Shown: in pieces, positions 10,366 through 22,300 of the stretch
How the letters are laid out: each line of letters begins with the position of its first letter
Position numbering within the stretch: the stretch's first letter is position 1
Assembly (NCBI GenBank): GCA_035048495.1
Contig: CM068552.1
Coordinates: forward strand, 17,050,753-17,114,752
From: Euptelea pleiosperma
Lineage: Eukaryota; Streptophyta; Magnoliopsida; Ranunculales; Eupteleaceae
Length of the DNA: 64,000 nt
Reading direction: 5' to 3'
Made by a program: the position numbers and the translations under genes
The notes under the pieces: model-generated
The model's input: the letters and a program-made list of their open reading frames with translations, nothing else
What the model was told of the DNA's origin: nothing
The model's database searches: none

Positions 10366-13300
10366 GTGAGATTCTACACTCCTTGTAAATATTTTCTTAA
10401 ATTGAATTGATGTCCCTGCAAATGGTTTGGCAGAGTGAAGCCTTGAAGGCTCCCTTCTTTTGTCGCATTTCTGCTTTGGCTTCCTTGAACTTTAGTCTCC
10501 AAGAGGGGCTTCCTGCTTCGTTGGTTCTTTTCTGCATATACTTAATTCTGCTTGCTTGACAGTCATACAACAGTGATTTTAAATAGCAAGAAAATGCATT
10601 GGATAAGAATCTTAAGGCAAATAAGCATTAAATATACTCAGTGCTCTGTTCTGTATTAATTTTCAGTGCCGAACCAGTGCAAGAAACAAATTTCCATAGT
10701 TCGAAAATTGCATTTTACCAAACTGCTTTTAGGGATAAAGCATAATCCTTGTTGAAGTTATTGGATATCTCCTTTGTGACATATGAGCTGAATGGTAGAT
10801 TTACTTGATGCAATTTGTTTATTAAAGCATGTTGAACTCTTGAATGCATGTCCTTGTCGGCATTCATTGATCATGAGTATACCATTTTTTCTATTGGGAT
10901 AACTTGTTATTGTTCCAGTAAGTTCAGTGCATTAAGATGAACCTATATTAGGGTGCCTGCTACTTGCTTAATCTTTTTGTATTTGGACACAAGCTAATAA
11001 ACTCTCAGTGTTGTGTTCTTTTATTAGTTGTGCCATTATATTTTATTTGATTTGAAGTCCATTGTGTAGATATGCATGTCATGGGGAAATTGTGCATGTC
11101 AGAGGGGGAGGGGATGATCTGGTTGGTTAAGTGGGGGAATATACAACTCTATGTCCACGATATTAATTTGAAGATACTTCAAATTCACAAACAGCCTCAA
11201 GATGTGGAGTTTAAGGAACCGACTTCAATTAACTCACAGTACTCCCATTTTATGCATTACTATATTGTGATTTTAAAAATCACTTGTTCTTCATCAGTGT
11301 TTAATACATCATAGGTTCTTATGCTTTCTTATCCTGGTACTCATCGGCCCATCTTCATCATACCATCGGTTAACAAACTTCATAGTACGAGAGAAGGGAA
11401 TTTTGGAAATTCAACTTGTATAATTGGTCAAATTCTCCAATTAATTAGAATCCTAGTTCCTCGTTTTATTGGATATGTTATATTATCTGTCATTTTTGGG
11501 TTTATGATAAGGAAAATATTTAGCAATGTCCAAATAAACCAATTATTACACAAAATCTGAACATTAATTTTGTTGTAAGCAATTTTTTTTTAAAGAATTT
11601 GAAAATAGGGTGAGGGTGGTAAAACGTAGTACAGGAGAATCATCACAAACATCACTTATCCAATCGAAACAAGATTACTTCAAATAAGTTTCTATGTAGA
11701 AAATAACCCATTCTTGTCTGATATCGTATTGCCATCCACGTCACAGACCTATGCATCATAAGAAAAACACAAAAACTAAAATTTTAATTTTACTAGTCTG
11801 CAGTCAATAAAAATTCTGGAGAGTTCTTTGAGTAGAAGTGCAAATTGAACTTACAACCTTGGGTTGAAGATCCATGTTTGCTTGGGATGCATATTTTGAC
11901 AGTCTCTCAACTCTGGGGTACATTGGCAATGTTAGCATGATTATTTAAATAATTAGCATGATTATTTAAATAATAGAGTTATGGAATCTTTCATATGCTC
12001 ACTGATCTGGCTGGATGGTTATACTTGCTGGATGCCAATTTCAGTATTGTATTATCCTTCTCATTCAAAGAGCTGTTTCTTATAACCATTTTTTGCGTTC
12101 TTGATCCTATCAAACTTCCCTCTCATTGAACAGTGTACATTTGTGTCCCGTGGGTGATAGGGTGTGTTATTGGCATTTGGCACAGAGGTTTATTAACACA
12201 GCAATGGGAGTGGTTCCAACTTTTAATGTCTCTACCAAGATGGACAAGATTTAAATTTATGATCTTAGTGCAAGCATAAAAAAATTAGGGTGACTTCCTA
12301 TTATAGTATTCAAACAAATTTTCCATTGCTGTTACCAAACTTGCACACAAGTTTATGGGCACAAGTACCAAGGAAATAAATTTCGATTTCGAGGTTTATT
12401 TTGACCAGTCTAAAAATATTTTTCGTGGAAATGATGGAAATAATGCGGAAATGATGGAAACATTGTGGAAATGTTTGAGAAATGATGAAACAAGCATAAA
12501 AACACACTCATGAGATTTCAAACCATAATATACAACCATATGTAGTGTGGAAATGAATGACCATAATGGTCTATAATATGTCACGGCAAGTATCTTTAAT
12601 TAGTCAAGGTTTAATTTAATTATAGAACTATTATTTAATTGCTAATTATAAAAAAGTCATAAAGTAATATATTAACAAATCCGTATTCACTTACATTAAT
12701 TTCTTAACATTATACGTAATTTTAGAAAACTTATTTACTGTTAACTTGTAACATTTATTTAATTTTTTATTTGAAAAAAAAAAATTAGGGTTAATTTTTT
12801 TTTAATTTTTTTAACTAAACCAACTTGTAGAACGGGCTAAGTTATCCCACATATAATCAACCTATGCACAATTATAGATGTTTACATACTTAATTAGGTG
12901 CACCAAATTTCAATCAGGTGCACCAAATTCTAAATTTTCACCCTAAACAATCTTCAATCCGTGCACAAATCTAGTGCAAATGCATTATAGATTCATAAAT
13001 TTAATGAATTTACACCTAATCTATTTATTTGTAGCAAGAAATTTTATCCTTATGTATATTTTGAATTTGAAAAAACTCCCAAACGGGATTTGATTCTTCC
13101 TCACGATCAATCTACGAACCAAAAAATCTACAATGGATTGATCTTTTGTAAAAAAAATATGTATGGAAAGGGGTTAAATGGATCAAATATGAGATTTATA
13201 GCGGTTTTGAGCTCAAGTGAGATGTTTCCTACCTACAATTGAAATGTTTCCAATGTTTCCATACATGTCGAAACATTTCGACTGAAATAATATATATTTA

Positions 13301-16300
13301 CACTATCAATTGATTGAAATTTACTGTTCACGCAAAATATTTCGACATGAATGGAAATATTTCGAGAAATTTAACATTATTTCGACGTAAGTATTCTTTC
13401 CTGTCGGTAACCTAGAAAATGGAAATCTTTCGCGAAATATTTCGATAATTTCGTGAAATTTATTTCCTTGGGCACAACTAAGGAAATAAATTTTGATTTC
13501 AAGGTTTATATCAACCAACCCGGAAATGGAAATATTTCGATTATTATGGAAATAATACATTTTTCATGAAAATGATAGAAATAATGCGGAAATGATGGAA
13601 ATAGTGGAAATTATGGGAAATGATAAAACAAGCATAAAAACACACTCATAAGCTATCTAGCTTTCTCTAAAAGAGGCCGTATCCAGCTTCTCCCGTTTGC
13701 GATTTTGTGGGGGCTTTGGAAGGAAAGAAACAAGCGGATCTTCAAAGGCAAGAGTGGAGATTTGGATTCGATAGTTCTTGATATCAGGGGCCTTGTTTTT
13801 TTATGGTCTAAAATGTTTACTGATTGTAAAGGTTTATTTTTTGAGGATTATGTCTTCCGCTGGGACTTCCTTTGCCTTAGGGAGTGATTGTTAGCTGGGG
13901 GTTCCTCAGTTCCTTTTTCTCTTGGTCGGTGTCTAGCTTAGTGCAGGTCATCTCGACCTCACAAGCTTCACCTCTTGCATTCCCTTTCGTTTGGTTTTAA
14001 TCATGGTTCAAAGTCGTTGGTTTCGTTTCGGTTTCGGTCGCGGGCGAAACCGAAACGTTTCAGCAGTTACGGTGGTTTCGGTCCGAAACTTGGTGAAACC
14101 ATAATGAAAAAGTTTCGGTAGTTTCGGTAGTTTCGGTAGTAGTTTCGGTAATAGTTTCGGAAGTTTCGGTGGTTTCGGTCCGAAACTTGGTGAAACCAAA
14201 TGAAAGAATTTTGGTAGTTTCGGTAGTTTCGGTGGTTTCGGTCCGAAACTACCGAAACTGAGCCGAAACTACCGAAACTGAGCCGAAACTTTTAGTTTTC
14301 CGATACAAATCTGTTTCTTGTATCGGCATGTACCGAAACCGAAACGTTTCGGGCGAAACGTTTCGGTTTCGGCCGAAACTTTAAACTATGGTTTTAATAC
14401 AATTACACTTGTCAAAAAAAAAACCTGTAGGGTTTGTAATATCCCGAGGTTGGTATATGTTAGTCAAACAACTAGAAATGGCAAAAATGACAATTGGAAA
14501 TGATTATAATCATAAAATAATATTCATTCCATCCAAATATGTCTTCCAATATACAACTACAATTGGCCACCATCCATCTTTATCGCGCAAGAATAGAAAC
14601 AAGAGAGCAAAGTAAAATACCTAATTCATATATATTTATATATTTTTTTCTATATTTTTAATTTTAATAAGTGAAGTAATGAACTAATTAAACCAATAAA
14701 AAAGAAGAATGCATCACATATGCATGGATTTGATGCATTAGGGTTTCCTTGATGTTTTATAAATTTATTAAAATTTTATTAGTATTTTAGTTAAATAATT
14801 ATTATTTACTTAATTATGAAAAAGTCATAAATCAAGGTAATAACAATTTTTTTTTATGTGTGTATAATTCATAAAAGGAGGGGAATAATGAATCCTAATT
14901 CACTTACATTAATGTTATAATATTATGTATAATTTTACCTATCTACTATTAACTTATAGCATTTGTCTAATTTTTCTCTCAATTTAACCTAACCAAGATG
15001 TAGATCGGGCTAAAATATGCAACATATAATTATTTTATGCACCATGGTTTTAAAATTCGACAAAATTCGGCGAAATTAGCTGAATTGATTCCGAATTTTG
15101 AATGACCGAATTAAAGTTTACATGTATTAAAAAAGTTACAAAAATTCTTATAAAAATAGTTACAAAAATTCGCGGAATTAATTCGAAGTAAATACTAAAA
15201 ATTCGGCTAATTTCTCAAAGTTTAGCCTTTTTAGTATAAAAATTCGCCGAATTAATTCGTTTAATTCGAGGTAAAATTAGAGAAGTTTGGAGAATTTTTG
15301 CCAAAAATTGGTAAAACGCACTAATTTTTAAGGATATGATAAAACAAGCATGATAAAACACTTATAACTCATGATATCATAAAACAACCATTTAGAACAA
15401 CCTAAGCAAGATTAATATCGTTTCACTTATTTTGGAAAAAATTCTTCACACTTCTCTAAGTTAACAATTTTTTTACAGAAATTTTCTAAATCTAATTGAA
15501 CTTCCCCGAATTAATTCTGAATTTTAACTGACCGAAGTTTAAGGCGAAGTCGAAGTTTAGAACCTTGTTATGCACAACCATGGATGTTTAGGGTGAAAAC
15601 CAATGAAATTAGGTTTTTCCACAAATTTCAAATTTTGACCCTAAATGATCTTCAATTTGTGAACAAATCTGGTGTAGATGCATTATAGATCCATAGATTT
15701 GATGCATGCATGTACACCTAATCTACTTATTTGTGGCAAGAAAGAACTTAAATTTTAGTTAGTAACAAGAATTTCAAACTTACATTTCGAACTTGAAAAA
15801 CCCAAAAACAGGCAATTATTTGTCATCACGATCAATCCACAAGGTTTTTAACTAAGAAATTTACAATGGATGGGCCTTTTTTTAATGAAGAATAGATGGG
15901 AAGGGTTTATTGGACCAAATATGGGATTTGAGATGGTTTTGAACTCAAATGGGATGTTTTTTCCTACTTTCGGTCGAAATGTTTCCATACATGTTGAAAC
16001 ATTTCGACCGAAATTTACTGTTCACACGAAATATTTCGCAAAATTTAACATTTTTTATGTACCCATTATTTCCTGTTGGTAACCCCAAAACTTGAAATAT
16101 TTCACACGATAGATCCTGTAGGAACCATTACTTCTACAATCCAATCTTTAGGAGACTTTCAGCCACGTAGATCCACCGGAGTTAGAAGGTCCGCCATTTT
16201 GGACAATTATGTCCTTTTTTTGCAAGAGCTGGAAAGTGGTGAAGTTACATTGGAAGATCCATTGGGATATAAGGAAGCTGTAAAAAGTGATAAATCTAAG

Positions 16301-19300
16301 GAGTGGTTTGATGCGTTGCAAGAAGGGCCAAGTCAATAAAGAAGAATCATGCGTGGGTTTTGGTTGAATTACGTAAAGGTACAAAAGCAGTAGGATACAA
16401 GTTTGTCTTTAAGACCAAGAGATCTCCCACGGAAATGTGGAGCAATTTAAAATGAGGCTAATGTCTAGAGGCTTTGATTACAAAGGGGGAATCGATTACT
16501 AATAGACTTTTTCATCTAGTTCTATGAAAGAATCTTTGGGATTATTACGGCTTTAGTTGCTTATAATGATTTAGAGTTGCACCAAAGAGATGCAAAAACT
16601 GCCTTTATAAATGGTGAACTTAATCATGAATTCTATCAACATCATCATACACCTTATCCCAGCTATCATGAACTCGCTCAAAATATTTATATCAAATAGG
16701 CAGAAGGTTTCGAGGTCACATGATAAGAAAACATAAAGTCTGCGTATTAAAAAGATCTGTGTAGGGACTTAAGCACACATCTGGACAATTGTATTTGAAG
16801 TTTTGATCAAGTTGTGATAGGATTTTTGTTCAATTAAAACAGTGTCCGAAGACTCAGATAGAACATGAGCATCAACAATGGAAGTTGCTGAACCTTGAAT
16901 GGCTCTGTTCAAATGGACAAGGTTTATATTTATATAGTCTATCTGCAAGAATAAAAAAAGTAGTTGACTTCCTAATTACAGTATTCAAACAAGATACCTT
17001 CGTGTATCGGGTACCAAAGAGTTTTTTTATAAGTGGGTACCAAAGAGTTTTGCCTAGATTTGTTGGTTTTGTTTTGTCCGGTTTGGATGAAACTGAGCAA
17101 AACCATCATTAAACTGTGAAAACTCTAGAAAAAGGCTTAAAAAAATTCAGAAAAAATAACATAAAATTCAGAAAAAAATAAGAACAATAATCCAACGGAA
17201 TTTTGTAAAAAAACGAGTTCATACATTGATTTAGGGTTAAGGAGAGTGGTCTGAAGTGTAATCGGGCTGAACTAGAGTCTATCTTGTAAACCTACAGTCC
17301 AAGTACCTAATCTACACACACTATTTTGATATAAACATATGTTAACTTTAACCTTTTCTATCTAAGACACGTGTGCCCCAATTGGTTAGGGTTCGGCCAA
17401 AACTTTGAACCATGATTGAAGGCAAAGTGGGGTGTGTATCTCACGAGATTGTGTAGAGTGAGTACTTGAAACAAGACAGGCTCCGGTTCAGCTTGATAAT
17501 GCTGTAAATCACTTTTCTTAACCCTAAACCAGTTATATAATTTAGTTTTCTTGAAATTTTCATGTATTTATATATTTATTACTTTTGCTGTTTTTTTTTT
17601 TGTTTCTTTAGATTGGTTTCATTTCGTTTCACTAGGGTTTAACCAGGTTTCGGACAAACAACCAAAACCACCAATATGAAATCCACCACTTTGAACCATG
17701 GTTAATGCCTAGCATTAAACTAGGGTAGCTTTCTAATTATAGTATTTAGACACGGTTGGTAACCAACATTAACTTGGTATGTGGAACGGGTGCCAAGTGT
17801 CAGTTGTCAACAGGTGTCCTACATGCACATACGTACAAACATATGAAAAATATATAAAAGAAATTTTACTTTATAATTACATAAGGGAGAAATCAGAAAA
17901 GAAGAGAAAAATTTAAAAGAAAAACAAAATACAATGTGAAAAGGACCTGCAATAAGGATTAACTCATAAATGAGAACATAAAGTCCATTGTGGAGCACCA
18001 TTCCAATTTATTCCGAGCAACCTTGCAATTTTATGCCTCCCTTTATAGACTTAATTTGAATTTAAGTGATTGTCTCGAAACGCCACTTGATGAGGAGATT
18101 TTAAAAGCCATTGGAGATTTAAGTGGAGATTGTGTTCCAAGGGTGGGTGGTTTCTCGTACTTTCTTCAAAAGTTGCTAGGGCATCATAAGGAATTATTTC
18201 TTGAATTTAGTGAGGGAATTCAAGAGGATGCATACAATGACCGGGGCTCAAATAGTTTTTTATCACATTATAGGTAAAAGCTCTGAAAGATTTTCATTAG
18301 ATTAGTTGGTTGGTAATTTGTATAAGATTATAGCAAAATCTTTAGCTTTATGAATCAAATATGTGCTAGGATCGGTCACATCTCCTTATCAAGGAGCCTT
18401 CGTGATGGAAAGGCAAATTCTGGATGAGGTTCTTTTAGCCAATGAATGTATACACTAAATAATTCTCTTGCGGAGCCTAGGTTCTTTACATGCTTGGAAG
18501 AATGGGTTTGGGGTTGAAATGGAGGAAATTGATCACAGTCTCTTTGGCTTCTTTCTCTATTTTAGTCAATGGGTCTCCGACCAGATACTTCACAAGTTCT
18601 AAAGGGCCTAAGACAAGGAGATTCTTTGTCCCCCTGGTTGTCCATAAAAATGGAGAGATCGGTGAGACTATGACCCATGGAGGGACACGAAGAGGAAGTT
18701 AGGAAATTATTGTTATCTATCTTGGGTTACCCTATGGACATGCAATGTCCTTCCAGAATTGAAGGTTTGGTGAATGAAGAAAGTGACAAGGTATCCCAAC
18801 AGGGGATGGAGGTCAGAGTAGGAGCGGAAAGTACTTATGGGATGATTAAAGGGGAGGACCAGGAATATAAAGGGGATTGTAACGTGAAAGGGGTTGGAAA
18901 AGGGGAAGGGATTTTGATTTTGGCTTTGAACCCGAAAGACAGAACACCTAAGATACCGAGAGAGATTCAACGCTTGGCGAGTCCTTTCAACTCAGGGGAG
19001 TTGTTGGTTTACAGAAGTAGGAGAAGAGGGAGGAAAACCGCAAGTTATAAATGAAGCTCAAAATTCTTTCATGGAACGTTCGTGGCCTGGGCAGTAGGAA
19101 GAGGAGAATGATGGTTGAAAGTATGATGCATAGATGGGGTGCCTCCGTGGTAATGCTTCAGGAGACTAAAGTTGAGACAGTTGAGCTAGCTCTGATTAGG
19201 GAGCTTTGTGGCTTTAGTGATTGTGGGTGGCAAGATCTCCTTACGCTTGGGACAACAGGAGGTATAGTGAATATCTGGAACCGAATTTGCATAGAGGTGG

Positions 19301-22300
19301 ACGATGTGCTGGTGGGGGCGTTCTCGGTATCTCTTAGATGCCAACGTGTGGGAGAGCAGTTCCGATGTGTTCTTACGGCTGTTTATGGCCCTTCTGATAA
19401 TATTTTTAGGGACAAGTTATGGGAGGAGTTAGATGATATTTCGGGTCTTTGGGACGATCCTTGGTGCATTGGAGGGGATTTTAACGTGCCGCGATCTATA
19501 CATGAGAAGAATGTGTGAGGTAGAACCAGCAGTAATATGAAGGCCTTTGGGCGGTTTATTGGTAAGTCTACATGGACCAATAAACAAGTCCAGAATATCC
19601 TTTGTCGGCTGGATAGATTTCTTGTTTCTGCTGCATGGGAAGACCACTTCCTTGGGGTATCTCTTCTAGCTCTGCTTAGGCCACCGTCGGACCATGTCCC
19701 TCTGTTGCTTGATTGTGGGGGCTTCCGATCTCGGCTCATTCCCTTTCAATTTGAGAACATGTAGTTGGGCAGTCCGCATTTTAAGGAAAGGGTGGAAAAG
19801 TGGTGGAAGTCTTTTTCCTTCACTAGGAGACTGGGATCTATTTTCATACGTAAGCTTAAAGGTCTTAAAGAAAAGATTAAACAGTGGAACCGGGAGGAAT
19901 TTGGGAGAATAGACCTCCGCAAGGGCATCGTGCTAGAAGAGATTTATGGTATGGACAAGAAGGAGGAAGAGGCACCTCTATTTGAACTGAAGAGGATCGG
20001 ATAAGGCGTGTTAACCTTAAGGCGGATTACCAGAAGCTGGTCAAGATGGAAGAGACCAGCTAGAAAAAGAAATCTAGAATAAGATGGTTGAAGGAGGGTG
20101 ACAACAACACGAAGTTTTGTTCACAAAACAGCCAATGCCCACAAAAGAAGTAATCGTATTGCAAGGTTACGAATCCAAGATAGATACTTGGAAGAGGAAG
20201 ATTGTATTAGAATGGCATTGTGGAGTTCTACTCGAATCTTTACGCAGGTGCTTCAGTTCACAGACCCAATTTGGATGGTCTGCAGTTTGAGCAAATCATT
20301 GCTGAGGACATGGAGAGATTGGAGAGGCCTTTCGTGGAGGAAGAGGTTTTGCATGCTATCTCAGAGCTGGCATCAAACAAAGCCCTAGGTCCTGACGGAT
20401 TCACCTTAGCTTTTTTTAAGCAGTGCTGGGATATTATTGGGGCTGACTTCATGAGGGTAGTCCACGACTTTCACAAGGAGGGATACTTGGGCCACACTTC
20501 CAATAGCACCTTTATAGCCATGATACCGAAGAGTCATGGGGCAGAGGATATTGCAGACTTCAGGCCTATTAGTATGGTCGGTTGTGTATACAAAATTATT
20601 GCCAAGATGTTGGCCACGAGGCTACGAGGGGTGTTGCCTTCGATTATTTCTCCGACTCAAGGAGCCTTTGTTCGGGGTTGTCAAATTCTCGATGAGGTCC
20701 TTATCGCCAACGAGTGTATTGACTACAGAATAAAAGCAGGGGATTCGGGATTGTCTGTAAAATTGATATGGAAAAGGCCTACAACCACGTAGACTGGGGA
20801 TTCCTTGACTATATGTTGGGAAAGATGGGGTTTGGTAATAGATGGAGATTTTGGATTCAAAAATGCATATCAACCGCCTCGTTCTCTGTTCTAGTCAATG
20901 GGTCCCGGCCGGACACTTCAAGAGTACTAGGGGATTGAGACGAGGGGATCCGCTTTCCCCTTTCTTGTTTATCATTGTGGTGGAGGCTTTGGGGAGCATG
21001 ATATCTCGAGCTGTAAGCATCGGAGATATGGAAGGTTTTCAGATTGTGACAAATGCCCTGGTGATCTCTCATCTTTAGTTCACAGACGATACCCTTATCT
21101 TTCTTGAGCCCTCAATAGATCAGGTGAGATTTCTTAGAGATCTCATGTGCTGCTTTGAAGCTGTCTCAAGTCTTCTGGTGAATTTGGATAAAAACAAGGT
21201 TTATGGAGAGGGGGAGGTGGATCACTTAGAGGTCTTGGCAGATACTCTCAATTGTCGCGTCAACAATATGCCAACCACCTATTTGGGGTTGCCCTTGGGG
21301 GTGTCCTATAGGTCCAGCCTTATGGGAGCCAATTACTGAGCGCTTTAGGAATAGGTTGGCGTCTTGGAAAGCTAAGTATCTTTCCAAGGGAGGCAAAATG
21401 GTGCTGAGTAAAAGTACATTGTCCAACTTACCTATATACTACATGGCCCCAAAGGGTGTGGTGAATGAGTTGGAGAAATTCATGAGGACCTTCTTGTGGC
21501 ACGACAGGATGGACAACCGCTAAATGCACTTGGTGAGGTGGGATTCGGTTTGCAAGGAAAAGAAGAGAGGGGGACTGGGGATCAAGAGTCTCAAAGAAAT
21601 GAATCATGCCCTCTTGGGCAAATGGCTCTGGAGGTCAGGGGAAGAGGGTCCACTCCTTGGGCGACGGTCATTGCATGCAGGTTTGGGCTCTCTCATTTCG
21701 GGTGGGAGAGTAGCCCAACTACTATCCCTTATGGTTGTAGTGTTTGGAGTGGAATTTTGAAGGTCGTTGGGGAATTTGATCAAGGAATTCGTTATAATGC
21801 AGGTATGGGGAATAGGATTAAATTATGCGATGACACAGGGTGCAGTGGCAGCTCCTTGAAGGAAGATTTCCCAATTCTATATTCTCTGTCTGATAGGAAG
21901 TAGTGGTCCATCCAAGATTGCATTACCTACCAGTAGGGGGGAGGTGGTTAGATGGAATTTAGGATTCAGGAGGAATCTGAATGATTGAGAAATCAAGCCT
22001 CTTTCTGGTTTGCTAGCTCGGATACAAGAGACCCGCCTAGATTCTCTGGCCCAGGACAAGCGGATATGGAGATAGGCGGAGATTGGAATCTTCTCTGTTC
22101 GGTCTTTCCACAGAGCATTAAAAGGAGAGAATGGTTCCAGTTTTCCGGCACTCTTGGTTTGGAAACGGAGAATCCCCTCCAAAGTAGCATTTTTCATGTG
22201 GGCCGCCTCTTTGGACAAGATTTTAACCGTAGACCATTTGATCTCTCAAGGTCTTATTATGATTGATTATTGTTGTATGTGGTAGTGGGGAGTCCCTTTT

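Larger units (their letters stand above)
13481..16106. mobile_element. Same 1.1-kb element, copy 2, interrupted by a LINE tail and a hAT-like element
   Basis: The sequence parallels copy 1 piece by piece: start AGGAAATAAATTTTGATTTC, then AAGCATAAAAACACACTCAT. After the LINE insertion it resumes (CACTTACATTAATG, TAGATCGGGCTAA, CACGATCAATC, ACATTTCGACCGAAA) and ends near 16106 at a Copia fragment. Insertions are 13656-14427 (LINE 3' end, itself carrying 14002-14390) and 15043-15567. Confidence 0.65.
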
